Shown: positions 9,301-15,320 of the stretch, one piece after another | Layout of the letters: each line of letters begins with the position of its first letter | Position numbering within the stretch: position 1 is the stretch's first letter | From: CBDTYW01 sp965364735 | GTDB taxonomy: Bacteria; Actinomycetota; Nitriliruptoria; Nitriliruptorales; Nitriliruptoraceae | DNA length: 19,482 bases | NCBI GenBank assembly: GCA_965364735.1 | Contig: CBDTYW010000038.1 | Span: 1 to 19,482 of the forward strand | Direction of reading: 5' to 3' | Position numbers and translations under genes: made by a program | Notes under the pieces: model-generated | What the model saw: only the letters and a program-made list of their open reading frames with translations | Told to the model about the DNA's origin: nothing | Database searches by the model: none

Positions 9301-10969
9301 GGTGGTACCAGCCGTCGAGGATGCGCTCCGGGAGGAACGGGGTCCCGGCGAACTCGGGGAAGTGGGCGCCGGAGCACGTGTTCGGAGGCGGGGTCTGCGC
9401 GGTGTGGAAGTCGTACGGGTAGTCGTCCCAGTCGGCCTGACCGATCCCAGCTGACGGCACCGTGCCGTTCGGGTAGAGCTGGCCGTAGCTCATCTCCTGG
9501 AACAGGTTGAACGTGGAGCCGGGCTCCGCCGGGTCGTTGATGACGGCCGCGACGTTGTCACCGGAGATCGAGGACGGGGGACGGTCCGCGAACGCAACGG
9601 GGACGACCGGGAACGGACGGTCGCCGTAGCGAGCCGACTCGTAGGTCGACTTCGGCGGGATGACCTTGGGGCCGTGCGCCGTCTGCGAGACCGGCGTGGC
9701 CAGCCCGTCGTGGGTCAGCACGCCCGTCGAGGACAGGTTCTTCCAGACGATCTGCGGGTCCTGGTCCGTCGTGTCCGCGGTCGCGTTCACGATGATGGAG
9801 CGCACGGACGGTCCGCCGAACGAGCCGGTCGGGACGTTGCCGAGGGTCCAGGTGATGGACCCGTCGCCGTTGACCGCCGCCGTGCCGGCGCTGCCGCCCT
9901 CCACGGCGACCGGGGTCACCGCGGTGTAGGTGGTCCCGTCGATCGGGGCGACCGTGACGGCCGCGTTCGTGATCTCGGTTCCGGTCAGGTTCCGCACGAT
10001 CATGCGGAAGGGGTAGCTCTCGCCGGGCTTCACCCAGCCGACCGACGACGTGAAGTTCGCCTCGAGCAGCAGGCTGTCCGGGAGGACGCCGATCGTCGCG
10101 GCCGTGGCTCCAGCGCGCTTCGCGTACCACGGTCCAGTGGCGTCATCGACGTAGCTCGCCTCGATGACCTCGATGCGGATGGCCCGGCGGAAGTTCGTCG
10201 TGATGTCCGGCGTGACCCCCGCGGTGGCGCTGCCGGGGATCGTCTCGTCGAACGTGCCGTTCCCGCTGGCCGTGAAGGCCGGGTCCGACAGCGGCGGGAA
10301 GATCCCGAGCTCCGTCCCGTCGGAGTCCGTGGCGCGCAGGCGGAAGCTCGCGCCGACCGGCGTGCGCTGCTCGTTGACCCCGACCTCGTTGATCTCCTCG
10401 ATCGTGCCGCTGACGCTGATGTCCTCGCCAGGAGCGAAGTAGCCGCCGGCTTCCGAGGCACCCACGGACAAGCGAGCCTGGAGGTAGTTGAAGACGATCT
10501 CGGCTGCGCCCGCGAGCGTGTTGTTCGAGAAGATCTCCGCACGCACCCTGCCGGGGCTCCAGCTGTTGTCGGTCAGCATGATCGTGCGGAACTCGCTGAG
10601 CGCTGCGTCCGAGGACGAGGCCATGTCGGTCGCGAACGGCTCGGTGTCGTTCGGGCCGTAGTAGTCGACGCGGACGGGATCCGTCGGAGCCGTCTCGGTG
10701 ACGGTGAAGTCCAGACGCATGCAGTCGCCGCGCTGGAAGTACGTGTTCACGATCCCGCCCTGGTACGGGCCATCGCAGGTGACGCTCGGGCTGAGGTTCT
10801 TCACGAGCGTGAAGCCACCTGCCGCCGGGGCCCCGACGGCCGCGCCGGGCGGAGCCTCGTCGGTCTGTGAAACCGCAGGCGGCGCGCCCAGCAGGGTGAG
10901 CGCCGTCATGAGCGTCGCGACGAGCGCGATCATGCGACGGACGGGCTGGGCGTGAGCAGCAGCAGTCAC
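6392..10969 (-). CDS. Secreted M6-family metallopeptidase with three CWB2 repeats
   Basis: A 1525-residue surface protein. A GTG at 10969 is preferred because GGAG lies eight bases before it and a plausible promoter would start RNA near 10996; an ATG at 10996 would add nine residues. Layout: signal peptide (about 1-35, hydrophobic core MIALVATLMTALTLLG), beta-rich N-terminal domains to about 290, a CARDB/DUF11-like repeat near 310-400, then an immune-inhibitor-A-type M6 peptidase domain. The zinc motif HEYAHSLGLPD gives ligands His720 and His724, catalytic Glu721 and Asp730, with a Met-turn at WNLM (Met750). Two jelly-roll-like segments follow (about 860-1070, including PGWFIDDLTV). Residues 1223-1525 are three CWB2 repeats with recurring R-[FY]-[ET]-TA and DALAG-type motifs, which should hold the protein to wall polymers. 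Probably an extracellular protease for nutrient acquisition or envelope turnover; the substrate is unknown. Confidence 0.92.
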   Translation of the reverse strand: MTAAAHAQPVRRMIALVATLMTALTLLGAPPAVSQTDEAPPGAAVGAPAAGGFTLVKNLSPSVTCDGPYQGGIVNTYFQRGDCMRLDFTVTETAPTDPVRVDYYGPNDTEPFATDMASSSDAALSEFRTIMLTDNSWSPGRVRAEIFSNNTLAGAAEIVFNYLQARLSVGASEAGGYFAPGEDISVSGTIEEINEVGVNEQRTPVGASFRLRATDSDGTELGIFPPLSDPAFTASGNGTFDETIPGSATAGVTPDITTNFRRAIRIEVIEASYVDDATGPWYAKRAGATAATIGVLPDSLLLEANFTSSVGWVKPGESYPFRMIVRNLTGTEITNAAVTVAPIDGTTYTAVTPVAVEGGSAGTAAVNGDGSITWTLGNVPTGSFGGPSVRSIIVNATADTTDQDPQIVWKNLSSTGVLTHDGLATPVSQTAHGPKVIPPKSTYESARYGDRPFPVVPVAFADRPPSSISGDNVAAVINDPAEPGSTFNLFQEMSYGQLYPNGTVPSAGIGQADWDDYPYDFHTAQTPPPNTCSGAHFPEFAGTPFLPERILDGWYHLPGNTGYYGQDAGGSAISPVASSIDAGCGDTGKSVYDAAAIADPEINYSDFDTDKDGVVDFFMMIFVGVGGNGVSQTSAPPYDNIWPHSSTLESGFCDADTGLCGYISDDQLHDLEDRPLWFTDLGRTAMTTEDMGEELIVFTRVGPYNVNPESALDKASVISHEYAHSLGLPDYYSGAGVTGTTQFYGTWNLMASDYSQNIDVQGRQELGWVIPQVLDTNSSLTIEDMQEAKTNTHEITWQQPDGTPYTLTGPTVDNGEAYGVRLPAKILLDPALVENGGSPSHVWWSQSGNSFDCGPTAAHNLDIRIPELEDIAPGTDVTLEFANYWDIEWDFDYGFVLVTTDGGDTYTSLASENGYTTPATQNPNNNQCLARYGNGLTGTSGAYDNQGLGPDLDRAAGEQTPGDRFLPDSYDLTAFAGQDVTLRFSYSTDVGLARPGWFIDDLTVRAGDDVLYSSDFETSGQSQDTRVFNGACREDLKTGPTCTDGWSYISSEEGSPADHAYYFELRDRVGFDFDGRGEADRGSIGWQPGISLAFTDEALGYGNSSRSDRPNQHVIDAAPDPGNLSPNLDDAAFVPGGPRATFSDFGEGHVDNYTDPGREDNQLRFDFNCLELEVLSMTSGGAGADDLPSPLRADVQVTTGGGCGVWDYGYSAVEAVTPGSIPVTRVAGDDRIDTGIENSKKSFPDGDAGAVVLARSDNFADALAGTPLAAAKNAPLLLSRTASLDPRVRAEIDRVITPGDGVLSTGDTVYILGGTSAISQEVEDELSGAGYEVVRLEGPTRFETAVAIAGETNASPDTVFIARSHDFADGLVAGAAAAKQNGVVVLTRADTSNAVTDAYLATQPEAKQFAIGGGAARAYPDADGIVGDNRYATAVAAAKKFFSSPELLGIARGDDFPDALTGGANAALAGAPILLTPPTSLSVDTRGYLCEVRGSATEGRIYGGTAAVSGAVQADIQRRLNGEGC

Positions 10970-11002
10970 GGGGGGAGCTCCGGTGATCGTGGGCATCCCG
11001 CG

Positions 11003-11029
11003 ATCCTAGGTAGCGCGGCGCGCACGCAA
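11003..11029 (-). promoter_or_regulatory. Candidate promoter of the M6 peptidase gene
   Basis: On the minus strand a TAGGAT -10 box (11003-11008) lies 15 bases from TTGCGT (11024-11029). RNA would start near 10996, leaving a leader of about 27 bases before the preferred GTG. The spacing is short, so the -35 box is weak evidence. A 6-bp dyad, cgcaac-agcc-gttgcg (11025-11040), overlaps the -35 box and may be an operator. Confidence 0.4.
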
Positions 11030-11105
11030 CAGCCGTTGCGCGGTCGGGCAGGATCAGCGGCGGCTGGGCAGGACTTCGTCGGGCGGACGTCGAAGCGGCG
11101 GCCGC

Positions 11106-12182
11106 TCAGCGGACGTAGGTCCTGGCTGCCAGATCGGGGCGCGGTGCCGCGACGTCGAGCCACGACTCCGGGAACGTCACGGTCTCGGGTGCTCCGTCGG
11201 ACAGGAACCGACGCTCGGGCTCGGCGTCGAGCCAGGTCATCCATTCGTCGAACACCTCGACGCGGGCGAGGACACGCTGGACGCTCATCGGGTCGTACTC
11301 GACGTGGTTCGGGGACCGCGTCGGCATGAACCCGACCTCGAAGACCAGGTCGTGCTCATAGGTGTGGCCCTCGAACGTTCCTGTCCGGGCGATCTCCGGG
11401 TTGCGCGGCGACATCCCGAACGGCAGCGTCAGGGAGGTGAGCCGATGGCCCGGCACGATCTCCTGAAGCCGGATCTCCGACCGGGCGAGCGAGGCGGTCG
11501 CGCCGGCGTCACCGAGGTCACGCAGGCTCTCGTGCAGCTCCGAGTGGTTCGACAGGTCGTAGCCGTGCTCTGCCAGCCAGATCAGCTTCGCGGCGATCAC
11601 GTCCGGCTCGGTCTCGCGGAACGGGTACGGCCAGTAGAACGCGAACGTGGCGCGAGCCTCCCACGTCGGGTCGTCCGCCGCCATGGCCTCGAGGATCCCG
11701 ACGACCGAGTCCGGGTCCGGCTCACCGTCCTCGTCGAAGAAGATGTGCTCCTTGTAGGAGTCGTCGAACGTCAGCAGGACCGGCGTCATCCCGAGCGGCG
11801 TGTCGAACCGGCCGGTCGCGAGCTGCTCGACCGTGGCGGGGCGGTAGCCGGAGTCGCGCAGCCGCTCGAGCTGCGCGCGGAAGGTGGCGAGCGAGTTCTC
11901 CCAGTCCCCGTCGGCGTCCTGGATCTTGTGCCACTCGATGACCGGGATCCGCCCGAGCTCGTTGATGCCGAGCTCAGCGAGCTCTGCGGCGGTGAGCTCG
12001 ACCGGCTCGGTCTCGGTTGCCGTCGCCGTTGCCGTCGGGGTCGCAGTCGCCGTCGGAGTCGCGGTCGCCGTCGGCTCGGAAGTCGTTGCAGATGGGCTCG
12101 GCGCAGCGGCAGGAGCACCGGAGCACGCCGACAACAACGCCACGGCGAGGGCGGTCGTGCCGAGCACGCGACGGTTGAGCAT
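11106..12182 (-). CDS. Polysaccharide deacetylase (NodB/CE4) lipoprotein
   Basis: A 358-residue exported lipoprotein. The start at 12182 gives a textbook lipoprotein signal, MLNRRV followed by a hydrophobic stretch and the lipobox LSAC (Cys20). A GTG at 12230 would add an unlikely 16-residue hydrophilic leader. Residues 21-60 are a Ser/Pro/Ala/Thr-rich linker with Thr-Ala repeats. The catalytic domain follows: TFDDS (Asp140, Asp141) and SNHSELH (His213, His217) match the NodB metal-binding triad and catalytic Asp, so the enzyme probably removes N- or O-acetyl groups from a wall or capsule sugar at the outer face of the membrane. The insertion HIFFDEDGEPDPDS after motif 1 is longer than in typical members. 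No obvious ribosome-binding site precedes the ATG. It is upstream of the M6 peptidase gene on the same strand, separated by a likely promoter. Confidence 0.9.
   Translation of the reverse strand: MLNRRVLGTTALAVALLSACSGAPAAAPSPSATTSEPTATATPTATATPTATATATETEPVELTAAELAELGINELGRIPVIEWHKIQDADGDWENSLATFRAQLERLRDSGYRPATVEQLATGRFDTPLGMTPVLLTFDDSYKEHIFFDEDGEPDPDSVVGILEAMAADDPTWEARATFAFYWPYPFRETEPDVIAAKLIWLAEHGYDLSNHSELHESLRDLGDAGATASLARSEIRLQEIVPGHRLTSLTLPFGMSPRNPEIARTGTFEGHTYEHDLVFEVGFMPTRSPNHVEYDPMSVQRVLARVEVFDEWMTWLDAEPERRFLSDGAPETVTFPESWLDVAAPRPDLAARTYVR
12009..12074 (-). repeat. Thr-Ala codon repeat in the deacetylase linker
   Basis: Near-perfect short tandem repeats built on a gccgtcgg/gtcgcc unit encode a PTATATPTATA-type linker between the lipidated Cys and the enzyme domain. 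Such repeats can change length by slippage, which would alter how far the enzyme reaches from the membrane. Confidence 0.7.
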
Positions 12183-12214
12183 CGGACGATCCGGAGGAAG
12201 AAAGGGAGTGCCGC

Positions 12215-12220
12215 AACCTA
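12215..12220 (-). promoter_or_regulatory. Possible -10 box of the deacetylase gene
   Basis: TAGGTT on the minus strand, 32 bases before the ATG, matches the TANNNT actinobacterial -10 pattern and the TAGGNT boxes seen before other genes in this window. No convincing -35 box is present. Confidence 0.25.
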
Positions 12221-12279
12221 CCGACGCCACCGAGGCCCCGGCCCCGTCCGACCGGTCTGGTCCGCCCGCCCGATCCCGC

Positions 12280-12285
12280 TAGCCT
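12280..12285 (+). promoter_or_regulatory. -10 box of the tRNA gene
   Basis: TAGCCT lies nine bases before the mature tRNA 5' end, which would give a very short leader removed by RNase P. No good -35 match was found. Confidence 0.3.
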
Positions 12286-12294
12286 CCCGCCCGG

Positions 12295-12368
12295 GCCCCG
12301 ATAGCCCAACTGGCAGAGGCACGCGTCTCAAACTCGCGCAAGTGTGGGTTCGAATCCCACTCGGGGTA
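12295..12368 (+). tRNA. tRNA with anticodon CAA (Leu codon TTG), class I shape
   Basis: A 74-base cloverleaf can be drawn. The acceptor stem is gccccga/tcggggt (seven pairs, first one G-U). The D-arm carries the GG of the D-loop. The anticodon stem is cgcgt/tcgcg with loop ctcaaac, and the T-arm gtggg-ttcgaat-cccac is perfect. The discriminator base is A73; CCA is not encoded. The anticodon reads CAA, which decodes the leucine codon TTG. The variable loop has only five bases, whereas bacterial tRNA-Leu normally has a long variable arm, and the last anticodon-stem pair is a T-T mismatch. It is either an unusual tRNA-Leu or a divergent tRNA-like gene. A TAGCCT -10 box lies just upstream. Confidence 0.85.
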
Positions 12369-12552
12369 CTGACGCTCCTTGCAGTTGCCGTCGTCGCTGC
12401 GCTCCTCCAGCTTGGCAACTGCCTCGCTCGTTCTCCGCTCCGCTCAGGCGGTTCAGGCCACCGAGGCCAGAGCTGACGCTCGTTCTTCACGTTCGGCGCG
12501 TGAGGGTTGCGTGAGGTTGAGTAGGCTGCGTGTCCAACGTCCGAGACCTGTC
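12369..12552 (+). other. Non-coding spacer after the tRNA, with a 9-bp inverted repeat
   Basis: The longest gene-free stretch in the window. It contains a perfect 9-bp inverted repeat (gcagttgcc at 12381-12389, ggcaactgc at 12414-12422) with a 24-base loop, which may act in 3' processing or termination of the tRNA transcript although no T-tract follows. The 9-base word ctgacgctc occurs directly after the tRNA (12369) and again at 12473. I see no integrase or att-like copy of the tRNA end. Confidence 0.5.
12522..12527 (+). promoter_or_regulatory. Possible -10 box of the coiled-coil/ANTAR operon
   Basis: TAGGCT lies 25 bases before the coiled-coil ATG and would start RNA about 19 bases before it. 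The -35 region has no clear match. Confidence 0.25.
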
Positions 12553-12873
12553 ATGGGTGGACCGACCACGTCACAGCGAGAAGCGGCGCGTCTCCGAGAC
12601 CGCCTGACGCGAGTTCAGGACGCGCTCCGCAGAGAGCGCGCGAACGAACGCGTGCTCGCTGAGCAGGTCGACTACCTGCGAGAGCTCGCGGACAACGCGG
12701 AAACACGCAAGCTGGTGTCCCAGACACCGCTCGCCGACCGCGAGTGGCGAACCGCCGCAACCGACCTCGACCGCCATCACGGACAACTCCAGGAGACACG
12801 CGCACGCATCGCCGAGCTCGGCGAGCAACGCGACCGTCACCTGGACCGCCTGTTCGAGCTGGAGACGCTGTGA
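12553..12873 (+). CDS. Small coiled-coil protein of unknown function
   Basis: A 106-residue, highly charged protein. Two stretches have heptad-like spacing of hydrophobic residues and should form coiled coils: about 8-48 (ending in EQVDYLRELADN) and about 68-106 (ending in DRLFELETL). A short break around KLVSQTPLADREW separates them. There is no signal peptide, membrane segment or catalytic motif. The ATG at 12553 is chosen because the frame upstream is non-coding in character; its ribosome-binding site is weak. The stop overlaps the GTG of the ANTAR regulator (GTGA), so the two are co-translated, and the protein may act on or with that regulator. I do not recognise a family. Confidence 0.8.
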   Translation: MGGPTTSQREAARLRDRLTRVQDALRRERANERVLAEQVDYLRELADNAETRKLVSQTPLADREWRTAATDLDRHHGQLQETRARIAELGEQRDRHLDRLFELETL

Positions 12874-13511
12874 CCGACACCACCGACGACGTGACCTCGT
12901 CCGCCGACGCCACGAACGACGCCGCCATGCGTCCGACTCGCGTCCTCATCGCCGAGGACGAGGCGTTGATCCGCCTCGACCTCAAGGAGATGCTGATCGA
13001 GGAGGGCTTCGACGTCGTCGCCGAGGTCGCCGACGGGCAGTCCGCCGTCGACAAGACGCGCGAGCTCAAGCCGGACCTCGTCATCCTCGACGTCAAGATG
13101 CCGATCATGGACGGCATCGCGGCCGCGGAGCAGATCGCCAACGAGCGCCTCTCCGCCATCCTCATCCTGACCGCGTTCTCTCAGCGCGACCTCGTCGAGA
13201 AGGCCCGCCGTGCAGGCGCCATGGCCTACCTCGTCAAGCCGTTCCAGAAGCACGACCTGCTCCCGGCGGTCGAGATCGCTGCGGGTCGGTTCCGCGAGAT
13301 GAGCGGGCTCGAAGCCACCGTCGATGACCTCCAGGGCCGGCTCGAGGCCCGCAAGATCGTGGAGAAGGCCAAGGGCGTGCTGCAGGAGCGTCAGGGCATG
13401 AGCGAGGCGGACGCCTTCCGGCTGATCCAGAAACAGGCCATGCAGCGTCGTCAGACGATGAAGCAGGTCGCCGAGCAGGTCCTCGCAGCCGACGGTGACC
13501 CCACGGCCTGA
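12870..13511 (+). CDS. pdtaR: PdtaR-like response regulator with ANTAR RNA-binding domain
   Basis: A cytoplasmic two-component regulator that, in this family, acts on RNA as an antiterminator rather than on DNA. The GTG start is set by GGAG five bases upstream and by overlap with the preceding stop. It has 213 residues; Mycobacterium PdtaR (Rv1626) has about 205 and looks closely alike along the whole length. Receiver domain residues 22-140: acidic pair Glu29/Asp30, phosphoacceptor Asp74 in VILDVKMP, Thr101 in LTAFSQRDLVE, and Lys123 in YLVKPF. A short helix leads into the ANTAR domain at about 155-207 (KIVEKAKGVLQE, then AFRLIQKQAMQRRQTMKQVA). The partner sensor kinase PdtaS is not in the window. 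The transporter genes begin 104 bases downstream with their own possible promoter. Confidence 0.95.
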   Translation: MTDTTDDVTSSADATNDAAMRPTRVLIAEDEALIRLDLKEMLIEEGFDVVAEVADGQSAVDKTRELKPDLVILDVKMPIMDGIAAAEQIANERLSAILILTAFSQRDLVEKARRAGAMAYLVKPFQKHDLLPAVEIAAGRFREMSGLEATVDDLQGRLEARKIVEKAKGVLQERQGMSEADAFRLIQKQAMQRRQTMKQVAEQVLAADGDPTA

Positions 13512-13534
13512 GCCGTGCGTCCCCCGCGCGGACG

Positions 13535-13548
13535 ACTACCGAGGTAGT
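13535..13548. promoter_or_regulatory. Interrupted palindrome before the ABC transporter operon
   Basis: actacc-ga-ggtagt is a perfect 6+6 dyad in the 104-base gap between the ANTAR gene and the binding-protein gene. It ends 23 bases upstream of a TAGGCT box (13572-13577), so it would cover or abut the -35 region. That position suits an operator or activator site. No terminator hairpin was seen in this gap. Confidence 0.4.
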
Positions 13549-13571
13549 AGCGGTGGCCGCGCTGGCAGTCC

Positions 13572-13577
13572 TAGGCT
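13572..13577 (+). promoter_or_regulatory. Possible -10 box of the amino-acid transporter operon
   Basis: TAGGCT lies 38 bases before the ATG of the binding-protein gene. The -35 region (around 13548-13554) is a poor match, which would suit an activated promoter. Confidence 0.3.
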
Positions 13578-13615
13578 CGGACGACACCGTCGATCCCGAT
13601 CAGGACAACTTCTCC

Positions 13616-14407
13616 ATGCGTTTTCGCTCTTCGCTGCGTGCCGTGGCCCTCGCTGCCACCGCCGCCCTCGCTCTCACCGCCTGCGGCGGCGATGAGGTCA
13701 TCGAGGCGGGCGCCCTGCCCGTCATCAGCGCCGGCAACCTCACGGTCTGCTCGGACCTGCCGTACCCGCCGTTCGAGGTCGAGGACGCGTCCGCTCCCTC
13801 CGGCTACTCCGGTTTCGACATCGACCTGATGCAGGCGATCTCCGACGAGCTCGGGCTGACGATGGTCGTCAAGCCCCTCGGCTTCGACCCGATCCAGTCC
13901 GGCACGGCGATGAACTCCAACCAGTGCGACGTGGCGGCTTCCGCCATGACCATCACCCCTGAGCGCGAGGAGAACCTCGACTTCACCGCGGCGTACTTCG
14001 ACGCCGACCAGTCGCTGCTCACCACCGCCGACTCGGGGGTCACCACGATCGCTGATCTCGACGGCAAGAAGGTCGGGGTCCAGTCGACGACCACCGGTGA
14101 GGCGTACGCGAACGAGAACGCCACGGGCGCCGAGGTCGTGTCCTTCGAGCAGCCGGGTGACCTGCTGACCGCCATGCAGGCCGGAACGGTCGACGCGGTC
14201 ATCCAGGACCTCCCCGTCAACGCCGACTTCGCCAAGGGTGACGAGTCCTTCAGCATCGTCGAGACCTACCCGACCGGCGAGCAGTACGGCTTCGCGGTCG
14301 CCGAGGAGGGCAAGGACGAGCTGCTCGAGGCCATCAACGGCGCGCTCGCGACGCTGCGTTCGAACGGTGAGTACCAGAAGATCTACGACGCGTACTTCAC
14401 CGCCTGA
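13616..14407 (+). CDS. Polar amino-acid ABC transporter substrate-binding lipoprotein
   Basis: Captures an amino acid outside the membrane and delivers it to the permease encoded next. The 263 residues begin with a lipoprotein signal, MRFRSS plus a hydrophobic stretch and lipobox LTAC (Cys23). The ATG is chosen to give this signal; AGGA lies ten bases upstream. The mature part is a family 3 solute-binding domain (PBPb): LTVCSDLPYPPFEV at its start, GYSGFDIDLMQAI, then MTITPEREENLDFTAAYF and the DLDGKKVGVQSTTTGE hinge region. These are hallmarks of His/Glu/Gln/Arg/cystine binders; the exact ligand is not readable. The stop is followed by a strong hairpin, which likely makes this gene more highly expressed than the permease and ATPase. 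Confidence 0.94.
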   Translation: MRFRSSLRAVALAATAALALTACGGDEVIEAGALPVISAGNLTVCSDLPYPPFEVEDASAPSGYSGFDIDLMQAISDELGLTMVVKPLGFDPIQSGTAMNSNQCDVAASAMTITPEREENLDFTAAYFDADQSLLTTADSGVTTIADLDGKKVGVQSTTTGEAYANENATGAEVVSFEQPGDLLTAMQAGTVDAVIQDLPVNADFAKGDESFSIVETYPTGEQYGFAVAEEGKDELLEAINGALATLRSNGEYQKIYDAYFTA

Positions 14408-14425
14408 TCTCCACGCTTGACCGAC

Positions 14426-14451
14426 GGGGGCCCGCATCACTGCGGGCCCCC
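14426..14451 (+). terminator. Strong intercistronic hairpin (partial terminator)
   Basis: An 11-bp perfect, very GC-rich stem (gggggcccgca, then tgcgggccccc) with loop tcac lies 18 bases after the binding-protein stop. The sequence after it (gttgctgcgcc) lacks a real T-tract, so it is more likely a leaky terminator or an mRNA 3'-end stabiliser within the operon than a complete stop. Confidence 0.7.
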
Positions 14452-14498
14452 GTTGCTGCGCCTACGTTCAACGAAGGCCTTCGAGTGAGTGGAGCAGC

Positions 14499-15320
14499 GT
14501 GGACGTCATGATCGAGCCGCCGCAGCGTCGGTTCACGCCCACTCAGCGCACGAGGCTGTCGCGAGGCTTCTTCACCTTCGTGCTCCTGGCGAGCGCCGCG
14601 GCCGTCGTGCTCGGTCCCGACTGGTCCCAGATCCGCCGGTTCTTCTTCGACTGGGACATCATCATTTCGATGTTCCCCAACGTCATCACGACCGCAGCGA
14701 AGAACACGCTGCTCTACACGGCCGGGTCGTTCCTGTTCGGTCTGGTCCTCGGCGTGATGTTCGCGCTCATGCGCCTCTCGACGATCCGCGCCTACCGATG
14801 GATCGCGACCGTCTACATCGAGGTCTTCCGGGGGATCCCCGCGCTGATCACGATCTTCATGGTCGGCTTCGGGCTGCCGCTCGCGTTCAACGGCTTCCAG
14901 ATCCCCGGCGGGCTGCTCGGGCAGGCCTCGTTCGCGCTCGGCGTCGTCGCCGCCGCCTACATGGCCGAGACGATCCGGGCCGGGATCCAGGCGGTCGACA
15001 AGGGCCAGATGGAAGCCGCTCGGTCGCTCGGGATGACGTACCCACGGGCGCTGTTCTCGATCATCCTGCCGCAGGCCTTCCGCATCATCATCCCGCCGCT
15101 CACCAACGAGTTCGTGCTCCTGCTGAAGGACACCTCGCTCATCTTCGTCCTCGGCGCGACCGTTCTCGACAAAGAGCTCACGAAGTTCGGACGCGACCTC
15201 GTGCAGCCCAACGCGAGCCCCACGCCGCTCATCGTCGTCGCGTTCATGTACCTGCTCGTCACCGTCCCCATGACCCAGGCCGTCGCGGCGCTCGAACGTC
15301 GCCAGCAGGCAACCCGATGA
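14499..15320 (+). CDS. Polar amino-acid ABC transporter permease (HisM/GlnP type)
   Basis: Inner-membrane channel subunit, 273 residues. A first hydrophobic segment at about 24-39 precedes the conserved part; further membrane segments lie around 70-92, 108-130, 140-157, 190-205 and 235-260. The EAA loop that docks the ATPase is visible as AETIRAGIQAVDKGQMEAARSLGM, spread across about residues 156-179. The GTG at 14499 is preferred since GGAG lies four bases before it; an ATG at 14508 is the alternative. A 12-bp palindrome, cgaaggccttcg (14472-14483), lies just upstream. The stop overlaps the ATPase start (ATGA). The family fold (His/Glu/Gln/Arg/opine group) is clear; substrate specificity is not. 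Confidence 0.94.
   Translation: MDVMIEPPQRRFTPTQRTRLSRGFFTFVLLASAAAVVLGPDWSQIRRFFFDWDIIISMFPNVITTAAKNTLLYTAGSFLFGLVLGVMFALMRLSTIRAYRWIATVYIEVFRGIPALITIFMVGFGLPLAFNGFQIPGGLLGQASFALGVVAAAYMAETIRAGIQAVDKGQMEAARSLGMTYPRALFSIILPQAFRIIIPPLTNEFVLLLKDTSLIFVLGATVLDKELTKFGRDLVQPNASPTPLIVVAFMYLLVTVPMTQAVAALERRQQATR

Noticed and set aside
7523..9454. A 643-codon open frame on the plus strand opposite the M6 peptidase
   Set aside because: Low-complexity Val/Arg/Gly composition and no motifs; the opposite strand carries the peptidase motif HEYAH and a coherent fold.
12183..12230. Longer deacetylase start at GTG 12230
   Set aside because: It would place a hydrophilic 16-residue leader before a standard lipoprotein signal peptide and lacks a ribosome-binding site.
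12295..12490. Possible integration (att) site at the tRNA gene
   Set aside because: No integrase, no phage or island genes, and no repeat of the tRNA 3' end; only a 9-base word recurs.
14408..14498. ANTAR antitermination target (tandem hexaloop hairpins)
   Set aside because: Only one strong hairpin is present, with a four-base loop, and there is no room for a preceding hexaloop stem.
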